Shown here in pieces: positions 49,619 through 58,035 of a DNA stretch of 64,000 bases. How positions within the stretch are numbered: the stretch's first letter is position 1; each line of letters begins with the position of its first letter. Under the pieces are notes generated by a model that saw only the letters and a program-made list of their open reading frames with translations, made no database searches and was not told the DNA's origin. The stretch is from a virus: the IMG/VR virus record IMGVR_UViG_3300012228_000001, positions 1-64,000 of that record. One strand, 5' to 3'. A program made the translations under genes and the position numbers.

Positions 49619-50164
49619 ATGAACGGGGAATTTCAACTACCGCCTTTGAAAACATTGGACGAAAAAGAAACGCTGGCGCTGCTCAAACTTAGCCTAGAAG
49701 AAATCCATCAACTCGATAGGGAGCTAGGCGGCATGGGCAAGTGGCGCATCAAGTCGCTGTGGCTATGTGAACTTTTGAATCAGCGCGAGAAAACCCACGG
49801 CTTTCAGTACAACGCCGAATTTCTGCGCTGGTTCGAAAAAGAATACGGCGTTGGGCCGTTCGCCGAAAACGGCTCGACTCTATCGATATTGATCTACAAC
49901 GCGCAGGGATACCGACGCCATGATCGGCTCGTAGCCGAGGGGTGGCAACCGGGGAGCGAAGCATTGCTACAAGAAGCCTTCGAGCAGAATCGAATGCTTG
50001 AGATTCGCAAAAGCAGTCTCTTTGGCGGCGTTGGCATAACTCCGCTCAAGATTAAGAAAGTCGGCGACAAGCTTTATGCGATGGCCCCAAAGAAACGAAA
50101 GTATGCCGTCAACATTGTCGGCGAGCCGGTGCGGATGAAAGGCGAGGTTAATGCCACAAGCTGA
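49619..50164 (+). CDS. Hypothetical phage protein, 181 aa
   Basis: Starts MNGEFQLPPLKTLDEKETL; helical N-half with IKSLWLCELLNQREK, then RYRRHDRL-type middle and basic C-terminus (APKKRKYAVNIVGEPVR). Overlaps the SWIM-like gene by 14 bases. No family recognised. Confidence 0.6.
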   Translation: MNGEFQLPPLKTLDEKETLALLKLSLEEIHQLDRELGGMGKWRIKSLWLCELLNQREKTHGFQYNAEFLRWFEKEYGVGPFAENGSTLSILIYNAQGYRRHDRLVAEGWQPGSEALLQEAFEQNRMLEIRKSSLFGGVGITPLKIKKVGDKLYAMAPKKRKYAVNIVGEPVRMKGEVNATS

Positions 50165-50426
50165 TAAGTGGGCAAAGCAATGGCAAGTGCAAGGGAGCGC
50201 CTCCGCTCCCTACACTGTGTCAGTCGATTGGAACAGCAATTGGGCTTGCAGTTGCGTCGGATGGATACGGCATTTCCCGCGCCAGGATTGCAAGCATATC
50301 AAGAAAATACGTTGTAGCTGCACCGGGCCGGGAATTTGTTGTCACATCAAACAAAGCATGTCGCCGGAAGTCGAGAAGCCTAAGTCGCGGCTATCGATCC
50401 GGTCAGTCAGAAACGAGGGATTATGA
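50151..50426 (+). CDS. SWIM-type zinc-finger protein, 91 aa
   Basis: Begins MPQADKWAKQWQVQGSASAPYTVSV. It has C-S-C-x15-C-x-H (WACSCVGW..DCKHIKK), the CxC..CxH pattern of SWIM zinc fingers that bind DNA or proteins in recombination and polymerase accessory factors. A second cluster (CSCTGPGICCH) follows. The domain is intact; the partner is unknown. Confidence 0.65.
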   Translation: MPQADKWAKQWQVQGSASAPYTVSVDWNSNWACSCVGWIRHFPRQDCKHIKKIRCSCTGPGICCHIKQSMSPEVEKPKSRLSIRSVRNEGL

Positions 50427-50440
50427 AAGGGGGGAGAAAC

Positions 50441-50737
50441 ATGAAAGCGCAGGAAAAACACAAACTGTTTCGGGAGCAGGTCGCAAGCGGGGTGTGGCCG
50501 CAAGATAGCTGCGAGAAGTGCCTGCACAAATACTACGCCTGCAAGACATGCGGGCATAGCCAGTTCACCAAGCCGGATCAGCCGGACGAACTGTGCAGCA
50601 AGTGTCACGGCGGGGTTTTGGTCTATACCGAAACTCGCATCTGTTGCGAACGGTTCGGCCATCACTTGTACTCTTGCTGCCTGCACTGCGGCAACGATGA
50701 ACGGAATATCCGCAACATGAACTTTAGGGGGGAATAG
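50441..50737 (+). CDS. Cysteine-rich zinc protein, 98 aa
   Basis: CEKCLHKYYACKTCGHSQF and ELCSKCHGGVLVY, then CCLHCG: multiple CxxC pairs, rubredoxin-like zinc ribbons. The ATG at 50441 is preceded by AAAGGGGGGAG; an earlier ATG at 50423 lies in that site. It ends on the GTG start of the ParB-like gene. Confidence 0.65.
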   Translation: MKAQEKHKLFREQVASGVWPQDSCEKCLHKYYACKTCGHSQFTKPDQPDELCSKCHGGVLVYTETRICCERFGHHLYSCCLHCGNDERNIRNMNFRGE

Positions 50738-51591
50738 TGATTTTAGAGATACCGATTGAGCAGATAATGCCCGACCCGAACCAGCCCCGTAAAACTTTCG
50801 ATCAAGCCAAGATCGACTCGCTTGGTCAATCGATCAAGCAAGTGGGGCTGATTCAGCCTATTCTTGTCCGGCCCGCCGACGCCAACGGCGTGCATCTTAT
50901 CGTCGCGGGGGAGCGCCGCTACCGGGCGCATCTTTCCGCTTGCATCGGAGTAATCCGGTGTTGTATATATTACGGGGAAAATAAAGCTGAAACATTGGCG
51001 GTTCAGCTAATTGAGAACCTTGACCGTGAAGACATGAACCCTGTCGACACGGCCAAGGGTTTTCAATCGTTGTTGGAAGCGGGATGGCAAATCGAGACGG
51101 TCGCAGAGCGAACGGGATTAAGCCCAAGTACGATTCAATCGAAGTTGAATTTGCTTAATCTGGATCAACGGATTCAGAAGCAAGTCGCTGCCGGTCAACT
51201 CTTCGAGTCGGTTGCCATCGCCCTTTCACGACTAAGCAAGAACGGTCAGTTTCTAGCGCTGCGTAGGATCAAGTCGAAATCCTACGCGGAAGCAAGACCC
51301 GTGATCGACGCGGTGCTGTGCCAAGAACAGCAAGTCGATTTGTTCGCTGCGCCAGAATCTAAGCGCGACGCGAATAAGCTGGTTCGCGCCTACACGATGG
51401 CGATGTTGTCGCTTGTGGCGTTCTGCAAGAAAGTCTACGGCGACGACTACCGGGTGCTGGCGGGCAGGCTGGACGATGGCCGGTTAGGCAAGCGGATCGA
51501 CGAGATCGATCTGGCGATCAAAGGTTTGAAAAGAATCAAGCATGAACTGGAAGTCTACCAGCACGCGAAAAAACTTAGGAGAGTGGCATGA
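50737..51591 (+). CDS. ParB/Spo0J-like nuclease-fold DNA-binding protein
   Basis: The 284-residue protein has ILEIPIEQIMPDPNQPRKTF, the ParB N-terminal opening, HLIVAGERRYRAHLSA (the GERRxRA CTP/arm motif), VQLIENLDREDMNPVDTAKGFQ and a helix-turn-helix (ETVAERTGLSPSTIQSKLNLL). ParB-family proteins bind parS-like sites; in phages without ParA they often act as regulators or nucleases. No ParA gene is visible nearby. GTG start overlaps the preceding stop. C-terminal 100 residues vary from chromosomal ParB. Confidence 0.85.
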   Translation: MILEIPIEQIMPDPNQPRKTFDQAKIDSLGQSIKQVGLIQPILVRPADANGVHLIVAGERRYRAHLSACIGVIRCCIYYGENKAETLAVQLIENLDREDMNPVDTAKGFQSLLEAGWQIETVAERTGLSPSTIQSKLNLLNLDQRIQKQVAAGQLFESVAIALSRLSKNGQFLALRRIKSKSYAEARPVIDAVLCQEQQVDLFAAPESKRDANKLVRAYTMAMLSLVAFCKKVYGDDYRVLAGRLDDGRLGKRIDEIDLAIKGLKRIKHELEVYQHAKKLRRVA

Positions 51592-51968
51592 AATATACAA
51601 CATACGATTCCCGCAAGCCGTTCAAGTCGGCAGACTTCGGGCAGGTCAAGCGCGATATTGGCGTGCTCGTATCGATACCGTTCCGTCACATGGGAATAAT
51701 ACCGGGCCGTCCGCGTTGCGTCGAAGTGTCCTACGAGACGCCGCGAATGTTCAACACGGAAACCTATGCGGCACTTGCGGTGCCGGAACATCACTGGCGA
51801 CCGGAAGCCATTGCGCAAACCGAAACGATTATCGGCAATATCGACAAGCTGATTGCTGACCTAAACAGCCATCGGTCGCGGCTCAAAGTGGCGGTCGGGC
51901 GGCTACGCGATATCGAGAACATGAAACAACGGATGATTTACCAAGCGATACAGGAGAACCTAACATGA
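51588..51968 (+). CDS. Hypothetical phage protein, 126 aa
   Basis: Starts MKYTTYDSRKPFKSADFGQVKRDIGVLV; alpha-beta N-terminus then a helix (TETIIGNIDKLIADLNSHRSRLKVAV). Overlaps the ParB-like gene and the next gene by four bases each. No family recognised. Confidence 0.6.
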   Translation: MKYTTYDSRKPFKSADFGQVKRDIGVLVSIPFRHMGIIPGRPRCVEVSYETPRMFNTETYAALAVPEHHWRPEAIAQTETIIGNIDKLIADLNSHRSRLKVAVGRLRDIENMKQRMIYQAIQENLT

Positions 51969-52243
51969 TCTATCTAACATGCTGCGTCGCTTCGACTGCG
52001 GCAAAGATTCGCGCAATGCGCGACCGGGAACGCCGGATTGGATACGCAACAGCCCGCAAGGCCATCGGCGGCGAGACGCTGGATGATTGGGCGAGCGCCA
52101 TGCGGTATGACACCGGATCGGAACGCGGCGGCTTGCGGCTGCAAAACGATTTCGCCGTTTCGTACTATCGCAGCGTTTACGATGGGAAGCCATGCGTGTT
52201 CATCGAGCATTCGGCAATCGAATATATTTTCGTGCGAGGGTAA
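51965..52243 (+). CDS. Hypothetical phage protein, 92 aa
   Basis: MIYLTCCVASTAAKIRAMRDRERRIGYAT, with an aromatic C-terminal strand. Possibly an N-terminal membrane-associated helix. No family recognised. Confidence 0.5.
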   Translation: MIYLTCCVASTAAKIRAMRDRERRIGYATARKAIGGETLDDWASAMRYDTGSERGGLRLQNDFAVSYYRSVYDGKPCVFIEHSAIEYIFVRG

Positions 52244-52245
52244 AT

Positions 52246-52470
52246 ATGAGCTATCCAACACTCAAAGAAGTAAACGCGGCAGATCACGAGCAGATTTGCC
52301 GCTGGTGGCGCTTTCTACCGTCGCCCGGCACGGGCGCGATTGGCGAGCATAGCTTTAAGGCGGCGCTGGCACGCGAGGCAAAAATCATGGATCGCATCGG
52401 CGAGCGCCTATACAAAGAGTTCGGCGGCTTTACGCCAGAAATCAGCAAAAAGATCGGATGGGAAAGATGA
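52246..52470 (+). CDS. Hypothetical phage protein, 74 aa
   Basis: MSYPTLKEVNAADHEQICRWWRFLPSPG resembles small phage proteins of the DUF-type with WWRFLPSPG and GGFTPEISKKIGW; function unknown. The ATG follows three bases after the previous stop. Confidence 0.65.
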   Translation: MSYPTLKEVNAADHEQICRWWRFLPSPGTGAIGEHSFKAALAREAKIMDRIGERLYKEFGGFTPEISKKIGWER

Positions 52471-52823
52471 CAAAACGTTGGGAAAGACGGCGCTATTTCA
52501 AGTTCACTTGGGCCGTGCCGCCGTCTGGCAAAGTGAGGCTCGGCGACATGGCGCTGGACTCGTTTCCGATCACCGACAAGCCGCTTGTAATCTACGGCTA
52601 CGAGTCTGATTCGGAGTTCAACGACGATCACGGCTATATCGACGAGTGCCTATGGCACGGCAAGGTGCATGGCTACTGGTTCTCGATCAAGTGCGTTGAC
52701 GGCGAGTGGGGGTCAAACCCGCTTGCCAGGATGACGCAGATTAGCGCGGAAGAATTTGAACTGGCGAAGAACGTCGGCTTCAAGGTCGACTGGACGCGAG
52801 CGCCGAGAAAGGAAGGGCTATGA
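52467..52823 (+). CDS. Hypothetical phage protein, 118 aa
   Basis: Starts at the ATGA overlap (52467). Strand-rich (RRYFKFTWAVPPSG, VIYGYESDSEFNDDHGYI) with acidic loop; perhaps small beta barrel. No family recognised. Confidence 0.6.
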   Translation: MTKRWERRRYFKFTWAVPPSGKVRLGDMALDSFPITDKPLVIYGYESDSEFNDDHGYIDECLWHGKVHGYWFSIKCVDGEWGSNPLARMTQISAEEFELAKNVGFKVDWTRAPRKEGL

Positions 52824-52969
52824 GATTTGTTTTTACCCTAGTGGCAGCAACGCTAATTGGCCTGACGCTGCGATTCCAAGGCGCACCCGATTGGGCCGCA
52901 ACGATGTTCACAATCGCCTTCTGCGGCGTCATGGGTTATCTGGCGGGCCGAGACACAAAGAAAGGGTGA
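52820..52969 (+). CDS. Small two-helix membrane protein, 49 aa
   Basis: MRFVFTLVAATLIGLTLRFQ and ATMFTIAFCGVMGYLAGRD form two transmembrane segments separated by a Gln/Gly turn. Its ATG overlaps the previous stop by four bases. It could be membrane-acting, e.g. a superinfection factor. Confidence 0.6.
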   Translation: MRFVFTLVAATLIGLTLRFQGAPDWAATMFTIAFCGVMGYLAGRDTKKG

Positions 52970-52975
52970 GGGGTC

Positions 52976-53164
52976 ATGGAGAACAAAAGACATACCGAGT
53001 TGCATCAAGCGCTCGACGAGTTGTGCGCGTGCTACTTTTCGCAGACGCGCAAACTCTTTTCGCAGTCGACAATTTTGGAGCTGATGCAGTTCAGCTCGAA
53101 GCTGATGGACATGGAACAGGACGGCAAAATTCCGCCGTGCTTTGTGGAGGGAAAACATGATTGA
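52976..53164 (+). CDS. Hypothetical protein, 62 aa
   Basis: MENKRHTELHQALDELCACYFSQTRKLF is helical with two Cys, ending FVEGKHD, overlapping the next start. No family recognised. Confidence 0.5.
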   Translation: MENKRHTELHQALDELCACYFSQTRKLFSQSTILELMQFSSKLMDMEQDGKIPPCFVEGKHD

Positions 53165-53444
53165 ACTAAGCGCAGATAAGCCGCTCAAGCGCGGCATACC
53201 GGGCACGCATTTCTACGTCGAACTTTTTGCCGGACATTTTACCATCAAGGCTAGAGGGTCGCGCAGGTCGGGCGCGCATTGTAATTGGGTGCTCGTTCTC
53301 AAATCCCCCGAAGCGGTGGTGCCAATGAGCGCACCGGCCAAGATACGCAACGGGCTGGAATACCTACGGTGGATCGTTGAGCGGCAGGAACGAAAGGGGA
53401 AGCGTGAAAACAATAGACGCGCCGATGCTAAAGAGAATCCTTGA
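53157..53444 (+). CDS. Hypothetical protein, 95 aa
   Basis: The ATG at 53157 lies seven bases after GGAGG. MIELSADKPLKRGIPGTHFYVE has strand pairs and ends in a basic tail (KGKRENNRRADAKENP). It overlaps the HExxH gene in another frame by 41 bases. No family. Confidence 0.55.
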   Translation: MIELSADKPLKRGIPGTHFYVELFAGHFTIKARGSRRSGAHCNWVLVLKSPEAVVPMSAPAKIRNGLEYLRWIVERQERKGKRENNRRADAKENP

Positions 53445-53823
53445 TACGCTGGTGCCGTCGTCCGACCGCGATTTCACTGTCGAGATCGTGGCCGGGCGGC
53501 ATCGCCGCAGGCGCATCGCGGCGCAGTACCGCGTCATCGATAAGTCGATCAAGACATACGGCGAGTTTCATCCGTTGACAATCGTCGCGCTAGGCGTGCA
53601 TGAGCTGGCTCACCACGTCGCCCGCAAGCGCGGGTACGGCGGGCACGGCAAGGGGTTTATCGACACGCTCGACAAACTGGTGCGCCTTTTCAATCTCGGT
53701 TACGCCGAATCGATGAAAATGGATTTGAACTTCGACAAGCGTCAACCGTCGACGAAAATGCTCTTTTTCATCAAAAGGGAGAAAACGGAACACCACGGGA
53801 ATATAAGGGTAGAGAGGGGGTGA
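53404..53823 (+). CDS. HExxH-motif metallopeptidase-like protein, 139 aa
   Basis: A GTG start after AAAGGGGAAGC; the earlier in-frame TTG lies inside the previous gene. The segment ALGVHELAHHVARKRGYGGHGKGF holds an HELAHH zinc motif followed by GGHGK, in the style of SprT/WSS1-type or phage HExxH peptidases. Target unknown. Its end holds leader-box element GGAACACCACGGGAATAT. Confidence 0.65.
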   Translation: MKTIDAPMLKRILDTLVPSSDRDFTVEIVAGRHRRRRIAAQYRVIDKSIKTYGEFHPLTIVALGVHELAHHVARKRGYGGHGKGFIDTLDKLVRLFNLGYAESMKMDLNFDKRQPSTKMLFFIKREKTEHHGNIRVERG

Positions 53824-53829
53824 TCCGAA

Positions 53830-54345
53830 ATGATGGCGAAGGCCAAAGCAGAATACCAGCGACGATGGCGACGAGCTAATCTTGATAGGTTTGCGAAATG
53901 GCAAAGAGATTATAGATCGCGGCATCCCGAAAAAGTACGAGCGCAGTTAAACGCTTGGAGATTGAAGAATCCTGAATCATACAACGCCATCATCGCTCGC
54001 TGGCGAGATACGCATCGCGCAGAATGGCAAGCCTACAGCGCCAGATGGCGCAGAGAGAATGCCGCAGCTAGGCGCGAGCATGACTTGAAACGGCGGGCCG
54101 CAAAACAGAAAGCGACAATTCGGGACAGAAAGAAAATTGCCGCATGGATCAAGTCATGGCACCGAAAGCCGAAGGTCCGCTGTCACTGGTGCCGAAAGTA
54201 TTTGCCAGGGAGAAAGTGCCAAGTTGACCATGTAATCCCGCTGTCCAAGGGCGGGCGACACACGCTCAACAATCTGGTCAAATCGTGCGGCGATTGCAAC
54301 ATGCGCAAGGGCGCAAAACTAATTGTGAGGGTGAAGGGAGAGTAA
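53830..54345 (+). CDS. HNH endonuclease 1 with N-terminal repeat array
   Basis: The C-terminal core is WIKSWHRKPKVRCHWCRKY followed by DHVIPLSKGG and LVKSCGDCNMRK, a zinc HNH nuclease. N-terminal 80 residues are basic repeats of about 14-16 residues with Trp/Tyr anchors. It precedes the DUF1257 gene. Closely related to two further copies nearby. Confidence 0.88.
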   Translation: MMAKAKAEYQRRWRRANLDRFAKWQRDYRSRHPEKVRAQLNAWRLKNPESYNAIIARWRDTHRAEWQAYSARWRRENAAARREHDLKRRAAKQKATIRDRKKIAAWIKSWHRKPKVRCHWCRKYLPGRKCQVDHVIPLSKGGRHTLNNLVKSCGDCNMRKGAKLIVRVKGE

Positions 54346-54348
54346 GGC

Positions 54349-54364
54349 TTACTAACGGGCGCAA
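54349..54364 (+). repeat. Leader-box second element, copy C
   Basis: TTACTAACGGGCGCAA, similar to ATTATTAACGGGCGCAA, lies 25 bases before the DUF1257 start. No first element is beside it. Confidence 0.5.
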
Positions 54365-54388
54365 CCAAGGGAAGGGAGAAAGATCGAT

Positions 54389-54772
54389 ATGTCTCATATC
54401 GCGAATTACGCAACCGAGATTCAGAACCCCGACTTGAACCTGCTCGCGCAGGCTTTTCAAGTCGTGGCGCAAACCCACGGCGGGCAAGTAGGCTCGCAAG
54501 TTTTCGAGTACAGCAACAGCTACGCGCAGGACGTGCAGCTCGCGCTAACCACGCCGAACTTCAAGCGCGGCATCGGTATCAAGATCGGCGCAAACGGCAA
54601 GCTGGAATTTGTCGGCGATCCGTATAACGCGCAAAAGCAGTGGGCGGAATTACAGCAGGAAATACTAAACACGTTCACCGCGCTCGGCTTTAACGACGCG
54701 CTGCTTGAACTCGGCTACGCCGTCGATATCGAACAGTCTAACGGCGAGATTCAACTAACGGCCCTGGCGTGA
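54389..54772 (+). CDS. DUF1257 (Ycf35-like) protein
   Basis: The 127-residue product starts MSHIANYATEIQNPDLN, as DUF1257 proteins do, and has FKRGIGIKIGANGKLEFVGD and QTILNTF-like helices with GEIQLTAL at the end. In cyanobacteria and plastids DUF1257 (Ycf35) genes often associate with Ycf46 AAA proteins. Here it opens the ATPase cassette. Function of the family is unknown. Confidence 0.65.
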   Translation: MSHIANYATEIQNPDLNLLAQAFQVVAQTHGGQVGSQVFEYSNSYAQDVQLALTTPNFKRGIGIKIGANGKLEFVGDPYNAQKQWAELQQEILNTFTALGFNDALLELGYAVDIEQSNGEIQLTALA

Positions 54773-55422
54773 CCGAGCACCAGCGATTATTAGCCTGCCA
54801 AGCAACGGCAAGATGGCGCTCGGCGCATCGTGAGCAAGCCAGAGAAGCTACGCGGAAATGGCGACGTAAACATAGAAAGGGGGTTGAGGCGTACCGCAAG
54901 TTGTATCGAGAGCGAAACCGCAGCGCGATTTTAGCTTACAATGCACAATATCGAGTCAAACATAAAACGCGGCGCAATAAGTATAGTCGTCTGTGGTATG
55001 CGACTTATGGGAAAGAGTATCAAAATCAATGGTATGCCAGAAATCGGCACAGGTGTTTAACTTCTGCCGCCAAGTGGCGCGTAAAGCATTCTGACCGCAT
55101 CCTTAAATGGCGGGCTAATAACCCGCACATCTTACGACAGCAATCGATGAAACGTCGCGCCCTGAAGCGCGGTGCTGCCGTTGGGGATGCAAAGGCCATC
55201 ATCGCCTGGATAAAATCGTGGCAACGCAAGCGATGGGTTAAGTGCCACTGGTGCCGCAAATCATTTCTTGGCAAAAAGTGTCACGCCGATCATGTGATAC
55301 CGCTGTCCAAGGGCGGGGCGCATTCGAGAAGAAATCTGGTCGTGTCGTGTGCGACGTGCAATCGTCGAAAATTTACTCTGTTACCTAAATCATGGAAGGA
55401 GAAACGTTATGGCGGGTTTTAA
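54769..55422 (+). CDS. HNH endonuclease 2 with longer repeat array
   Basis: GTG start on the DUF1257 stop. The 217-residue protein has about eight basic repeats (WRSAHREQAREATRKW, YRERNRSAILAYNAQY, ..) before the core (WIKSWQRKRWVKCHWC, DHVIPLSKGGAHSRRNLVVSCATCNRRK). It overlaps the start of the DUF2997 gene by 14 bases. Same family as HNH 1. Confidence 0.88.
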   Translation: MTEHQRLLACQATARWRSAHREQAREATRKWRRKHRKGVEAYRKLYRERNRSAILAYNAQYRVKHKTRRNKYSRLWYATYGKEYQNQWYARNRHRCLTSAAKWRVKHSDRILKWRANNPHILRQQSMKRRALKRGAAVGDAKAIIAWIKSWQRKRWVKCHWCRKSFLGKKCHADHVIPLSKGGAHSRRNLVVSCATCNRRKFTLLPKSWKEKRYGGF

Positions 55423-55621
55423 GATTGTTATTCAGAAATCGGGGAATGTAATCACCGAAGCGGAAGGGTTCGCGGGAGAGACTTGTGTCACTCGTGCGGG
55501 CGAAATCATGGAAGCCCTTAAACGGCGCGGCATCGGCGTTCACCTGGATACTTTTCACATGAAAGACCCTTCGTGCGAAGGCGTCGTTCACTTGGCCGAC
55601 GTTTTGAAAAGCGGGAAGTAG
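55409..55621 (+). CDS. DUF2997-like protein, 70 aa
   Basis: Starts MAGFKIVIQKSGNVITEAEGFAGETC: a beta pair with GxxC pattern (GETCVTRAGEIMEAL) as in DUF2997 proteins that accompany DUF1257 and AAA genes. Ribosome site AAGGAGAAAC precedes the ATG. The family's role is unknown. Confidence 0.6.
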   Translation: MAGFKIVIQKSGNVITEAEGFAGETCVTRAGEIMEALKRRGIGVHLDTFHMKDPSCEGVVHLADVLKSGK

Positions 55622-55628
55622 TGCGGGC

Positions 55629-56351
55629 ATGAGCAAGCGGAGCAAGCAGCGCGAATACGACGCGAAGCGGAGATACGACCCTCACCGGATCGCTTCGCGT
55701 CGAGAACAGGGGCGGCGCTACCTTATCGCCAATCGGGACCGGATCACGAAATATCAACGCGAATGGGATGCGAACAACCGTGGGAAGAAAAGGGGGTATC
55801 AACGAAAATACTACGCCACGCACCGCAAGCAAATTAAAGCGCGTCGAGCGAATGGACGACCGGCTATGTTGGCTTACCTAAAGAAATATAGGGCGGCGCA
55901 CCGCGAAGAATTTGCCGCTCGCGACGCCGCATATCACCGGGCGCACCCGGAAGCCAATAGGGCTGCGGTTCGCAGATACTTCAAGCGGCATCGAAGGCGG
56001 ATCATGGCACGGATTAAACGCTGGAATGCGGCTCACCCGGAAAATGGACGCCAGCGAGTAATGCGATATCACGCCAGGAAGAAAGGGGCGAAGGTTGGCG
56101 ACGCAAAGGCAATCGCAGCATGGATTGCATCGTGGCACCGCAAGCCGAAAGTTCGCTGCCACTGGTGCCACAAGTATTTTCCCGGCAAGTCGTGCCATGC
56201 CGACCATGTTGTGCCGCTGTCCAAGGGCGGGGCGCATGTACTCAAAAACTTGGTTAAATCGTGCGGCGATTGCAACAGGCGTAAAAGCGCGAAGTTGCCG
56301 CAGAAATGGAGAAAGGAAATAAAACATGGACTGGTTTCACGAACTCGCTGA
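55629..56351 (+). CDS. HNH endonuclease 3 with longest repeat array
   Basis: The 240-residue protein has about ten basic repeat units (e.g. YLKKYRAAHREEFAARDAAY) then the HNH core WIASWHRKPKVRCHWCHKY, DHVVPLSKGG, LVKSCGDCNRRK. It overlaps the AAA gene start by 26 bases and the DUF2997 stop spacing is seven bases. Confidence 0.88.
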   Translation: MSKRSKQREYDAKRRYDPHRIASRREQGRRYLIANRDRITKYQREWDANNRGKKRGYQRKYYATHRKQIKARRANGRPAMLAYLKKYRAAHREEFAARDAAYHRAHPEANRAAVRRYFKRHRRRIMARIKRWNAAHPENGRQRVMRYHARKKGAKVGDAKAIAAWIASWHRKPKVRCHWCHKYFPGKSCHADHVVPLSKGGAHVLKNLVKSCGDCNRRKSAKLPQKWRKEIKHGLVSRTR

Positions 56352-58035
56352 CAAGTTCAGCGCGGGCATCGCGCATTGCTTTGTCATCCACGGCAACACG
56401 CGAGATTACATCGATGTCGACGACAACTATCACCCCATAGCGCAAGCGCTCGCTCACTTGTTCAAGAAGCGCGATGCGGTGATCTTTTACAATCGCTCGG
56501 CGGGCTGGCGATTTCGAAACGACAAAGAGCGGACGCTAGTCAAGAACATGATTAGCTCCGCGAGCGGTCAGACGCCTAACCCGCTGGCGGCAGTGGCGGC
56601 AAAAGATGAATTTCCGAAACAACCCGCCGCCGCGATACCGATGTTTGAAAAGTTGCTCGGTGCCGACGCCAAGATTGCCGTTGTGGTTGAGTACGCAGAA
56701 TCAGTGTTCGCCATGCCCAAGTGGGACGCGGCGGGCGCGAACGGCGAGCTAGGCACGCAGATCGTGTCGGTGCTGCGGTGGGCCACGGATGCGGCCATCG
56801 CGTCAAAGAGTAACCCGATTATCTTGTTGTGCGCCGATAGCTTGAGCGATCTTCATCCGTCGCTCCGGTCGCCGGAAGCCAAGATCGAGCCGATCTTTAT
56901 TCCGTACCCGAAGCGCGAGGAACGGATGAAATTCATTCAGTGGTATCTCTTGCACAAAGAGATCGACATGGACGGCGTATCGCCCTCGCAGTTGGCGAAC
57001 CTAACGGCGGGATTGGCGCTGACCATGATCGAAGATATTTTGCTGCGTTCTCAACAGATGGGCGGCTTGCAGCTCTCGTTTGTGAAAGAGCGCAAAGACG
57101 AAATCATCGCGGCTGAATACCAAGACGTGATTGAAATCGTCGAGCCGCACCACGGTTGGGAAGCGGTCGGCGGGCTGGATTACATCGAAGATTTTTTCAC
57201 GAAGAACGTAATCGATCCGATGGCGAACGGTGATTGTGCCCGCGTGCCGATGGGTGTGCTACTGCCCGGCCCCCCTGGCACCGGCAAGTCAATCATTGCC
57301 GAAGCGCTGGCGAAAGAATCCGGCGTCAACATGGTCAAGTATTCGCCGGGCCGGTCGATGGGCAAGTTCGTCGGCGACTCGGAGAAAAACACCGAACGGG
57401 TGTTTCGCGCAATCGAAGCCATCGCGCCTTGCATCGTGTTTATCGATGAATTGGACAAGGCGGTTCCCCATGAAGATGCGTATCAAGGCGATAGCGGCGT
57501 GTCGTCTCGGATATTGCAGCGCTTGCAGGATTTCATGTCGGACACTAAGCATCGCGGGAAGATCGTTTTCCTTGGTGCGACGAACCGGCCTGACCGAATC
57601 TCTGCGGCGATGAAGCGGGCCGGGCGTTTCGACAAAAAGATTCCGGTGCTTGCGCCGAATAGCGAAGCGCGGCACGGGGTTTTCAAGGCGTTGTTCGGTA
57701 AGTACAAGATCGCGTTCAAGGGCAAGCTGGACGAAGCGGTTAAACTCACCGAGGGCTACGTCGGCGCTGATATCGAAGCCATCGTTACGAAGTCTTGGGA
57801 GATCGCGCAGGACGACGGCAAGACGACCGTGACGGAAAAGCACTTGGCCGAAGCGCAGGACTGCATGTTGCCGTCCGTCGACGCCAAGCAAATCGAGTGG
57901 ATGACGGCGTTGGCAATCAAAGAGTGCAACGACCGTTCGTTGCTACCGCCAGATTACCGCAAGGCAATGACGCGGGAGAAAGTCGAGACGGTGATAGCAG
58001 AGTATAAGCAGCGCGAGGGACACCGCGAGCTGTAA
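56326..58035 (+). CDS. AAA+ ATPase, Ycf46-like
   Basis: The 569-residue protein has Walker A GPPGTGKS near residue 315, Walker B IVFIDELDKA near 370 and the arginine finger segment ATNRPDRI..RAGRFD near 425-435. The N-terminal 250 residues (HCFVIHGNTRDYIDVDD) look like a degenerate AAA or ring-partner domain, as in plastid Ycf46. It should form a ring that remodels a protein target. Start ATG follows AAAGGAAATAAAAC. Confidence 0.88.
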   Translation: MDWFHELADKFSAGIAHCFVIHGNTRDYIDVDDNYHPIAQALAHLFKKRDAVIFYNRSAGWRFRNDKERTLVKNMISSASGQTPNPLAAVAAKDEFPKQPAAAIPMFEKLLGADAKIAVVVEYAESVFAMPKWDAAGANGELGTQIVSVLRWATDAAIASKSNPIILLCADSLSDLHPSLRSPEAKIEPIFIPYPKREERMKFIQWYLLHKEIDMDGVSPSQLANLTAGLALTMIEDILLRSQQMGGLQLSFVKERKDEIIAAEYQDVIEIVEPHHGWEAVGGLDYIEDFFTKNVIDPMANGDCARVPMGVLLPGPPGTGKSIIAEALAKESGVNMVKYSPGRSMGKFVGDSEKNTERVFRAIEAIAPCIVFIDELDKAVPHEDAYQGDSGVSSRILQRLQDFMSDTKHRGKIVFLGATNRPDRISAAMKRAGRFDKKIPVLAPNSEARHGVFKALFGKYKIAFKGKLDEAVKLTEGYVGADIEAIVTKSWEIAQDDGKTTVTEKHLAEAQDCMLPSVDAKQIEWMTALAIKECNDRSLLPPDYRKAMTREKVETVIAEYKQREGHREL

